Source of the DNA: Tupaia tana
Lineage: Eukaryota > Chordata > Mammalia > Scandentia > Tupaiidae
Direction: 5' to 3'
Assembly (NCBI GenBank): GCA_026018925.1
Contig: JAKSZU010000016.1
Coordinates: 31,834,877-31,898,876, forward strand
DNA: 64,000 bases
The position numbers were made by a program, and so were the translations under genes. Position 1 is the stretch's first letter; each line of letters starts with the position of its first letter. A model generated the notes under the pieces. That model was not told the origin of the DNA. It did not search any database and worked only from the letters and a program-made list of their open reading frames with translations. Positions 55,523-64,000 of the stretch are shown one piece after another.

Positions 55523-56689
55523 GTATGTAAAAATCTACAAAAACATGTTGGTCAGTCTCATTATGGGCCTAAATTTAAATAAATTTTGTGAAAACTACCC
55601 ACTATTGATATTATCCTACACTACAAGAATTGAAATGAAATTATTTGTGAAGATTTTGGCATTTATTTCTATACATATGTATATTTCTATACACTTATTC
55701 TATACATACAATGGAGAGCCTCCATTCCCTCACATACACAGAATAATGTCCTTCTATTCTCTTAAAAGTTTTATACAAACATAAGCTCATTTGTAGTTCA
55801 CTGAGTGTGAAACAATTACTCCCACAAACAGACCAACAGAAAGCAAAAATAGACTAGTGTGTATTTTTCAGTTTGTGGTCTCCTCTGGGTTGAAATACAA
55901 AGAGAGAGTTAACAAAATGAATGACTACATTACACCTGAAGGAGATGGGGAAGCCAGATAACCTGCTAGAGTGGTTCTCTTTTGACAGCCATTACAACAC
56001 GTGTAGCTAGAAATATAATTCAGGCAGTTTTCAGGACACTCATGTTGTCATTTGAATTAGAACTGTTACCTTCAGAGCCCTGGAGAAAACCAGCTTCTGC
56101 CCAGGATAAGTGGGAATGGTAGGCATGTATAGGGTGGTCCATCTTTGCAGCTCACTACCAAGTAAATAATGAGAATAGGTTTACTGTGAACATTCTCGAA
56201 TCACTGAGAGCTGCTATTACAATGCTTTGGAGAAGATGGCTACTATGTTTATTACTACTTAAAACTTTGTAGTTTGGATGCCAAAGAGAAAGAAAAAAGT
56301 TCATCTATTCAACTATTCTGGATTCTAGAGAAATGTGCTGTTCTTATGTACCATGAAAGTGGCAAATTCCAAGGCTGTCATTTCTTTCACTAGTGGAATT
56401 AAAAATGAATGTGTCCAGAGCAGTAATCAATGCCTTGCTTGTTGTGATGGATTACGTTTGACTAAACAGTATAACCTTTAATTACCTTTAAAAAAATGCA
56501 ATTGTCCAATGTCTTTGCTGTTTTCTTTGTGATTTCCCATAGAAATACAATCTGTTACTTGCTATTTTTATTTAGCTTAAATAAATTTAGTGCTTATGGA
56601 AGGTGGTGGATTAACAGCCTTGGAGTGAAATTCTTTATCCTCTTAGTCTTTTATTATTAAATCCTTTTAGAGCACTTTGTTCTCTTTTG
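55523..56689. other. Unique sequence
   Basis: No gene or repeat recognised. Confidence 0.4.
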
Positions 56690-56860
56690 AGCTTCATATA
56701 GTTGATCCATTTGATTATCTTAATAATATCTTTGTATAGTGAGCATTTGTTATTCTCATTTTTTAGATAAGAACATAAAACTTGGAAGGTAAAGGATAGG
56801 GTCCAGGTCATGAGGAAAGTTGCAGATTGTTCTACCAAGTTTGGGTGGAGGGTGTTAACC
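56690..56860 (-). mobile_element. MIR SINE, minus strand
   Basis: gatccatttgattatcttaataat, gtgagcatttgttattctcattttttagataag, aacttggaaggtaaaggatag, agtttgggtggagg fit reversed MIR, heavily diverged. Confidence 0.5.
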
Positions 56861-57960
56861 TCTGACATACGCTGTGGCCACTTGGGGACTTGAACACTTG
56901 AATAGAAACTAAGGATATTTAATTACAGTTTCACAGATGACATCAATCAGTTTATATTCAGATAAACTGATATTCAACATTGGATGAAAACCAGAAGTAC
57001 ATGAGTGAATTACCCAAAATGTCCATTGGAGAACGAAATTGGAAAAAAAGAAGAAAATAAAGTTTAAAAAAGAAAAAACCTGTGATTTTGTTGCTTTTTG
57101 GAAAAGATAACTTGCTGACATTATAACACATACATTCAAAAGAGAAAAAAATTGGGCCCCTGTATCAAAGTGTATTTTTTTCTAAGAATTAAAGAGAAAC
57201 TATTTTTCCCTGGAGATACCTCTGGCCCCAAACAGTAGCTCAACAATATACCAGTCACAAAAATGTGTTTTCTTCTTATGTATATAATGTGTACAGTCAA
57301 TGGAATAAATCATTTGAGTTTATTTTCTAACACAAGGTAAGGTTTTTAAGATTCCATCTGTAAAAATTTTACCAGTTTCTAAACTGGTCATATTTTTTTA
57401 ACCATTGATAACTATGTAGGAAAAATGGGGAGCCAAGAAGAAAAAGTACTTAATTCTTGTTTTGATGTGCATGTCCTATTACGTCTTCATGTTTGCAAAC
57501 TACTTTGCAATTTTAAAAATTTATATCATTTGCCCAATTATTTATTGAAATCTCATTATTCTGCAAATTGCTTTCTGCATGACTATTATATATTAGCACT
57601 CAAAATATTAGACTATGGTACTAGTTTTAAATATGTTTACAACTTGTTGTTTAGCCTTTAATTTTGTTTATCTAGAGAGATTGTGATAATTAAATTTTAT
57701 CTCTATCTTCTGTCATCAAATTTACCTTTTTCATGGCAATACAGCAATGTTTTTCTTAACTTTAAAGAGTAGAAAGTTCTCCTCCATATAGAAATTCCAT
57801 AATTAGCCACTTACATTTACTTTTTTAGCTTTTTGACAGAGTACTCATGGCAAGTTCTAGAAATAGTATAAATCGTATATCTATAGTATCCTTATATCCA
57901 AGATAGCCTCCTCACTTGCAATCCAGGTAAACACAGAAAGATAAGGACTTTTATAAAAGA
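56861..57960. other. Unique AT-rich sequence
   Basis: Nothing recognised. Confidence 0.4.
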
Positions 57961-58091
57961 GGGATCTTCAAAAAGTTCAAGGAAAATAGCTACTATGAAA
58001 AAATTATGAATAGATTTTAAATTTTTTGCATCAAAATAAACTTGTACTTAAGTACATGACACTTTTTTTTCCATGAAATCTTTGAAGTCCA
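57961..58091. mobile_element. MITE-like palindromic element (mariner-type possible)
   Basis: Left end gatcttcaaaaagttcaagg and right end ccatgaaatctttgaagtcc form imperfect inverted repeats of about 25 bp. The middle (atgaaaaaattatgaataga, tttgcatcaaaataaacttg) is like a short mammalian mariner-derived repeat with ends cttcaaaaagttcatgg that I recall but cannot name with certainty. Confidence 0.6.
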
Positions 58092-58195
58092 CTCATATTT
58101 AACATTTACCTCAAATGTTTAAAAACAACACAGTCAAAACACAAACAAAGCACACAAACATTTTCATTTAAAGGAGGCTCATCAAAAGGAAAGTT

Positions 58196-58438
58196 GGGGC
58201 CAGTCGGTGGTGTGGTGGTTAAGGTGGCTGGATCTCACATGGTCAAAGGTGCAGTTTGAGTCCTAGACATGGTGACTTCAAAAATATGCTGGGAGCGCAT
58301 GCATGCATGCTCAAAATCCGAAGAGGAGAATGAAGCAAAAGAGAATGAAGTGTGGCCAACCCTCCAGAGAAATGATTGCTCTCTCCCTTTTTCTTTCCCC
58401 CTCTCTCTGGTTAGAGCATATGCCCAATAGCAAACAAA
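58196..58438 (+). mobile_element. SINE-A, older subgroup
   Basis: ttggggccagtcggtggtgtgg, tggttaaggtggctggatctc, box B agtttgagtcc, gactccaaaaatatgctggg-like middle, (catg)n, gaggagaatgaagcaaaag, CT run, catatgcccaatagc. Possible TSD aaaaggaaagt against aaaaggaagaaagt. Confidence 0.9.
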
Positions 58439-59482
58439 CAAAAAGGAAGAAAGTATTGCTGAAGAGCTTAACAAATGGAACATTGCTAATTCAACAGTAA
58501 TCCTTTCCCACCTATCTTCAAAAGCTTTGCTAGACTACTACTTAGAAAGAAGACATTTTCCTTGATAGTCTTCTCCAGGGGTACTTACATTTAAATTTAG
58601 AGGTCCCCAAACAAAAATAAACCCTAAGAAACTGAGCTCCTGATCTATCATTTTTAAGAGAGGGCTCTCCTACCTTATGAATTAGAAATTCCTTGGGTGA
58701 CATTTTACCTATATTCCTGAAAGAATGTAAAGGCTTTAATGCCATCTCTTATTTGGCCTCCAAAGTCATTTCTTCTTTTCGACTCATTCCTCACATCCCA
58801 TATAGAATGTTCCTCACTTGATGAGCTAGTTAATGTTTCCAAGAAGCCATGTAAAGAATACCTCAACACATCTCCAGAAACAATTCCTTCTTGGTTTGTG
58901 GCCTCACAGCCCAGCCCACCCCTCAAAAAATAAATAAGTAAACAAACAAACAAACAAACAGGAGCAAGTTCCATCAGCATTTCACTAAATATCCTCCAGG
59001 GAAATGAAGAATGAAAGAAAATGAGGTGAGGTTCCCAAAAGTTTCCCTTATCATTTGAGAAACTCAGCACAAAACACTGTACAAGATATTATATAAATAG
59101 GATTTAATATGAAGGTTTCTCTAATTGTCACATATAATCCCTACTGGTTTTCCAAATTTAAATAGTATTTAGCCCTTTATGCCTAGCTAGGCAAATTTCA
59201 GACAATTCAGAATATTTTTTTTCCTCTGAAACTTATGTGTGCTATTTTGCTAGGAAAAAACAGTGAATTTTTTGTGAAAACCCTAGAGAAATGCTTAGAG
59301 TAAGTGGAGGGCCTGTCCAGCTAGCAGGGCCCCTAAAAGTGGAGTCCAGTGGCCTGTTGACATACGGAGAGAATGATGACCTGACAGAACAATTTTGGAG
59401 AGGATTTACTAGAAGACTGGAATAGTGCTTAACTCATGATAGGTACATTTTCAATACTTGAAGTTTAACTGAAAGTATGTTA
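58439..59482. other. Unique sequence
   Basis: (caaa)n at 58942-58960. A 121-codon minus frame (58705-59070) has no domain. No gene called. Confidence 0.4.
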
Positions 59483-59585
59483 AGTGGGAAAAGGAAAGAG
59501 GGAAGGAAGGGGAGAGTGAAGAGGAGATAGAAAGAAAAAACGCAAAGGGAAAAGGAGGAGTGGAAAGAGGGAGTGAGGGAAGAAT

Positions 59586-59620
<35 letters not shown>

Positions 59621-59694
59621 ATATACAGTATTGAGAAAGGAAGGAAGAGAAAAACAAAGGAATTGGGAAAGAAGAGAAGGAAGGAGGGAGACTA
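59483..59694. repeat. Long polypurine tract with (GA)n
   Basis: Almost all A/G on the plus strand across about 210 bp with few pyrimidines, including (GA)n at 59586-59617, then gaaaggaaggaagaga and gaagagaaggaaggagggag. Confidence 0.9.
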
Positions 59695-60512
59695 CGATGA
59701 AGAACAGATTCTGCACGTTTTGTTTTTAGTGGAGTAGAATTGATACTGGATTTAGAAATCTGATTTTGCTTCTTTAAAAGACTAACAAAGTGGAAAAACC
59801 ACCCATTTTATTTCTAGGGCCCTTTAATTTCATCAGCAAATATCACACTCATTACAAAATCAAGACCCAATATGTGGCTTACATTTGTAAGCCATATAAC
59901 CTAAAGGTAAAGAAAATCAATCCATTTCTATTAACCTCTTAAAATACTCCCCTTTCAACCATCATAATAGAAACAAATATTTTTTTTCTCCCACTAAGTC
60001 ATGGCCTATGCTTCTGTTATAATCATCTACTTAAATTAAATATTAGGTACCTTGGAGTGGGATGCTAGTGAGGAGAAAGACCCATCTTGAGGCTGGCTCT
60101 GCTGAAGCCATTTCTCAGTAAGTACATCAGGAAGGACTTCAAGAAGACAACACATCAAATATCCTGCCAAGAGCAGTTTTCTTTTTCATCCATTTATTTT
60201 TAGTAGTGCAGCTGGGAAGTCAAATGACTAAGTAGACTGTTGCACTGTAAGGCAGGGAAAAAGTAAAAGCACTTGAGTGGCAACTGGATTAAGACCCCAG
60301 AGCCTAAGAATGAATATTCTAGCAGAAATGTGTCTAGTGTTCTGAGAATGTTTTACCTGCCTGGTGGGCCAATGAGGGTCCTTCTCTATACTATGCTTTG
60401 GTCAATACATGTCACAGACATGTTCAGAATCCAAGTCCCTTTCCAGATGAAACAATAATAGCCTATCCTTTCTCTATTCCTGTGAAGTAGTTTGCTAGAC
60501 TCAGTGAAATAT
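59695..60512. other. Unique sequence
   Basis: Nothing recognised. Confidence 0.4.
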
Positions 60513-60528
60513 AAGATATATTAATATA

Positions 60529-60710
60529 GGGGTCAGCAGGTGGTGTAGTGGTTGTGGTGCTGGACTCCCAAGTGGCTGACTGTGGTTTGAGTCCCAGACA
60601 CAGAGGCTTGAAAATCACACTGGCCATGGGTACATGCATGCCCAAAATTCCAAGAGGAGAATGAAGGAGAAGGGATTACGGCATGGCCATGGTTTCTCTG
60701 TGTGTTTGTG

Positions 60711-60741
<31 letters not shown>

Positions 60742-60783
60742 CTCCAGTTCCTTATAGCAAAAATCTCTCTCTAAACAAAGAAA
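60529..60783 (+). mobile_element. SINE-A, older subgroup, with TG expansion
   Basis: ggggtcagcaggtggtgtag, tggttgtggtgctggactcc, box B ggtttgagtcc, gaggcttgaaaatcacac, gaggagaatgaaggagaagg; (TG)n at 60698-60741 replaces the CT run. TSD aagatatattaatata (60513-60528) and aagatgtattactata (60784-60799), 14 of 16. Confidence 0.92.
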
Positions 60784-60894
60784 AAGATGTATTACTATAA
60801 ATGGGTAAGAAGTTTCAGGTGTTCCAGGCTGTAATACTTTGGGAGGAGAAATCAAAAATAAGACTGTGACATTGAAGTGTTTTGTTTTGTTTTG

Positions 60895-61143
60895 TTTTTT
60901 TAATATTTTATTGCTAGAAGATGCATGCAAGAGAAAGAGATCTAGAGAGCGCATCTCCAGTGGGGTGAGGTCATATAGCAATCCTTTTTCCTCTGTTTCT
61001 TCATCCCCTCAGTATTTGGGGAATGCACACACATACACTGGGCATGCTTTCAAGCTGTAGGAGGCACGATTCAAACCATAGTCAGTCATGTGGGTCTCGT
61101 GCCCTATAAAGTGAACTTAACTGCTGTGCTACATGGTCAGTCA
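60895..61143 (-). mobile_element. SINE-D or old SINE-A, minus strand
   Basis: ttttaatattttattgctag tail side, gatctagagagcgcatctcc, tggggtgaggtcatatagc, catacactgggcatgctttc, ggcacgattcaaaccatag (box B side), catgtgggtctcgtgcc and aacttaactgctgtgctac. Confidence 0.7.
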
Positions 61144-61146
61144 CTG

Positions 61147-61392
61147 ATTTTTTTTTTTTTTTTTTTTGAGAAGTTTTTGCTATAAGACATGCACACTCAC
61201 CAGAAAGACAGAAAGAGACAGAAGTGAGGATGGCCACGCCGCAATCCCTTCTCCTCCATTCTCCTCTCAGGATCCTGGGTATGCACGCACACATGCCCAA
61301 CGTGAGTTTAAGCCACCGGGTCCAAGACTCAAACCGTGGTCGACTACATCGAAGTCCAGCGACATAGCCATTATGCTAACTGCTGGTCCCGA
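61147..61392 (-). mobile_element. Fairly young SINE-A, minus strand, internal deletion
   Basis: T-run, gagaagtttttgctataag, gtgaggatggccacgccgc (the caccccccgggg block is deleted), tctcaggatcctgggtatgc, taagccaccgggtccaagac, accgtggtcgactacatcg, ccattatgctaactgctggtccc. It sits directly beside the SINE at 60895-61143. Confidence 0.93.
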
Positions 61393-62239
61393 GATGTTTT
61401 TAAATATACCTTTTAACTCCTTTTTCCTCTACTGAGTCTCCTTTTCTCCTCTTTCATCTGTTCATCTTCACTTCCCTCCTTCTCACCATTTCACTGGTCG
61501 TATAAACATGCAAGCGAGTAGTTACTGCCAAATTCATCAAAAGTTATAACAGTAAATGAGTGATAGTATTATTCTACAGGTAAGGGTTAGGTGTGTTTTA
61601 CTGGTATATAGCAATACTCAAAAGTATTACTTATGAAAGTATTTTCAAATACAACTCTGCCTCCTTTGTAAATGTTTATATTTGATGCATTGATCCAGAA
61701 CCCAGAATATGGGTGGTGGCTATCTGGGAAAAAAGAACTATCCTCAGAGCCAATCTAAGTTTACTGGAAACAAGCTTTGTTTCCTTTTTCATTAGCACCA
61801 CTGGCCTAAAAAACTTAGCACTATGAAAAAAAAAATCAGAATATGTTTATATAAACAGGGTCCTTTAGCTGACTAACTGATCCCGTAAGTGCCAGTTAGT
61901 CAATCTGGTGACATGTCTTAAAACTCTCAACCTGAACAAAACTTGATTAATAATTTAAATAAAGATATATGAGAAATGTGCTACATTTGAAGAACTCCTA
62001 TAAATAGAGATAATTAGTTAACTTTCAGAATCATAGTCCATGGTTTTATTTTAGAAAATCTGCTAAATTTTTTATGTCATACTAATTGATCTGGAATTGA
62101 GTGTTGGCCATTTCTCTATTATTCCAGTATCTTTTCGTTACATGAGATTATGCTTATAATTGTCCTTCCAAAACAATATCTATTTTATATATTAAAATAT
62201 AGTATTCACCAATCATTCACCAAACATTTTTATAGTAAC
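61393..62239. other. Unique AT-rich sequence
   Basis: Nothing recognised. Confidence 0.4.
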
Positions 62240-64000
62240 TGTCTACTATCATTTTTAATTGATATATAATAATTGTGTATAATTATGGCATACAGTTTTT
62301 GATGCATGGCTACAATGTGTAATGATCAAATCAGGGTAATTAACATATTCATCTTCTCAAACATTTATCATTATTTTATGTGGGGAATATTCAAAATTCT
62401 CTCTTCTAGTTATTTTGAAATAGAAAATATTTTCTTGTTACGTTCAGTCACCCTACTGTGCTATAGAACACTAGAGCTTATTCCTCTTAACTAACTTTAA
62501 TTTTGTATTTATCAAAATCCCCCTACCCTACATTTCCTAGCTTCTAGTAACCACAATACTACTCTTTACTTATATGAAATCAACTATTTTAGCTTCCACA
62601 TGGGAGAGAGAACATTCAGTCTTTTCCTATTCCTAGTTTATTTCACTTAGCATTTATTTCACTAATGCTTTCCAGGCTCACCCATGTTTATTTAAATGAC
62701 AGGATTTTGTTCTTATGAATGGCTGAATAGCATTCCATTGTGTATATATGCCACATTTTCTTTATTCATCTGCTGATGGGCACTTAGGTTGACTCCTATC
62801 TTGGTTATTGTGATTAGTGCTACAAGAAAATAGCAGTGCAGATATCTCTTTGATATACCAATTTCCTTTCCTTTGGGTATATAACCAGTAGTGGAATTGC
62901 TAGATCATATGATACTTCTATTTTTAGTTTTTTGAGCAACCTCCATACTGTTTTCCATAATGGCTGTACTAATTTACATTTCTGCCAATAAAATGTAAGA
63001 GTTCCCTTTCTCTGCATCTTTATCAGCATTTGTTTGTCTGTTGATATTAACTATTTCAAATGAGGTAGGATGATCTCTCACTGTAATTTTGATTTTCATT
63101 TTACTGATGATTACTGACAGCAAACATTTTATTCATATATTCATTGTCCATTTGCATGTCTCCTTTTGAAAAATATCTATTCAGGCAATTCACCCACTTT
63201 TAAATTAGATTATTTGATTTTTGGGGGGAAGGAAGTTTGACTGAGTTAAGTTTAAGTTCCTTGTATATTCTGATACTAATCCCTTGTCAGATGTATAGTT
63301 TGAAAATATTTTCATCCATTTTGTGGGTAGTCTTTTCACTCAGTTGATTGTTTCCTTTGCTACATAGACTTTTTTTAGTTTGACATAATTTATTTGTCAG
63401 TTTTTCCCTGTCCTCTTGAAGTATCATCCAAATTTTTTTTGTCTAGACCTTTGCATTTCCTTTGTTTTCTTCTAGTAGTGTCATAATTTAGAGTCTTACA
63501 TTTAAATATTTAATCCATTATATGTTGACTTTTGTTACAGATAAGAGATAGGTGTCTAATTTCATTTTTATGTATATGGATATACAATTTTCCAGCATCA
63601 TTTATTGAAGAGACTGTTCACTTCTCAATAAATATTTTTGTCAAAAATTAATTGGTTCGGGAACCAGCAGTTAGCGTAATGGCTATGTCGCTGGACTCCC
63701 ACGTAGTCGACCGCGGTTCGCGTCTCGGACCCGGTGGCTTACAACTCACGCCGGGCGCGTGTGCGTGCGTGCCCAAGATCCCGAGAGGAGAACGGAGGAG
63801 AAGGGATTGCGGCGTGACCATCCCCCCTGGGGGGTGATTTCTCGCTTTCTGTCTCTATGTCTCTCTCTGTCTGTCTGGCGAGCGCACGCGCCCTATAGCA
63901 AAAAAAAACCTCTCAAAAAAAAAAAATTAATTGGTTATATGCACAAAGATTTGTTTTTGGATTCCTTATTCTGTTTTATCAGTCTATGTGCTTGTTTCTA
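62240..64000 (-). mobile_element. LINE-1 (L1MA-like) 3' end, minus strand, continues past window
   Basis: Plus strand is a long collinear match to reversed L1: tgcatggctacaatgtgtaatgatcaaatcagggtaatt (3' UTR), acatttatcattattttatg, ggctgaatagcattccattgtg, ctgatgggcacttaggttg, gtggaattgctagatcatatg, catactgttttccataatgg, aatcccttgtcagatg and tttattgaagagactg. Reversed, ORF2 reads CKLVQPLWKTVWRLLKKL near 62940-62990. A young SINE-A splits it. Confidence 0.93.
63658..63921 (+). mobile_element. Young SINE-A inside LINE-1
   Basis: cgggaaccagcagttagcg, box A ttagcgtaatgg, box B ggttcgcgtctcg, cggacccggtggcttac, acgccgggcgcgtgtgcg, gcgagcgcacgcgccctatag, A tail. Perfect 15-bp TSD aaaaattaattggtt at 63643-63657 and 63922-63936. 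Confidence 0.97.

Overview
The window looks like non-coding DNA from a placental mammal. I found no convincing protein-coding exon, cellular RNA gene, CRISPR array or prokaryotic-style gene. It is AT-rich with low CpG, and every long open reading frame I examined falls in a retroposon or in featureless sequence. The old repeat layer (MIR, L2, an L1M-type LINE, a half-L1/HAL1-like element, a MaLR LTR and a hAT-type DNA transposon) is that of a eutherian genome. The young layer is one abundant tRNA-derived SINE family, about 265 bp (here SINE-A), with a shorter relative of about 160-210 bp (SINE-B) and older relatives (SINE-C, SINE-D). I see no Alu/B1 (7SL) SINE, rabbit C, carnivore Can-SINE, horse ERE, AfroSINE or bovine BovB/tA, so common primate, rodent, carnivore, ruminant, horse and afrotherian sources are unlikely. 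I cannot name the species; a small-order mammal with its own tRNA SINE (for example an insectivore or pangolin) is possible but is a guess.

Layout. 1-2.1 kb: unique DNA, one SINE-A and a MIR. 2.35-5.04 kb: a 5'-truncated L1 on the minus strand carrying a young SINE-A. 6.1-8.7 kb: a stack of two opposed L2 copies and a MaLR LTR that itself holds a SINE-B. 8.7-21 kb: mostly unique sequence with scattered SINEs and MIRs. 21.9-23.1 kb: a long minus-strand L2. 24.7-26.0 kb: a hAT-type DNA transposon split by SINEs. 29.2-31.7 kb: unique DNA. 31.7-32.5 kb: L1M 3' end. 34.9-36.5 kb: a plus-strand L2 with endonuclease and reverse-transcriptase remnants and three SINE-A insertions. 37.6-39.5 kb: a HAL1-like element with an inverted internal duplication. 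41.6-43.2 kb: a rearranged SINE-A, a MIR and a SINE-C/SINE-B pair. 43.2-46.3 kb: the longest unique, relatively GC-richer stretch. 46-62 kb: SINEs, microsatellites, an L2 3' end and a MITE-like palindrome in AT-rich DNA. 62.2-64 kb: an old L1 running off the end of the window, with a very young SINE-A inside.

There is no operon or pathway to describe. What can be read is layered retroposition: L2/MIR first, then hAT, MaLR and L1M/HAL1, then a younger L1, then successive SINE waves. About fifteen SINE copies keep recognisable target-site duplications, and a few are near-consensus with intact Pol III box A and box B, suggesting recent activity. I do not see a new biological system. The most interesting points are structural: an inverted duplication in which only one arm received a SINE, a SINE whose interior holds a copy of DNA 441 bp away next to a perfect 13-bp inverted repeat, and a mosaic SINE that links the A and B forms.
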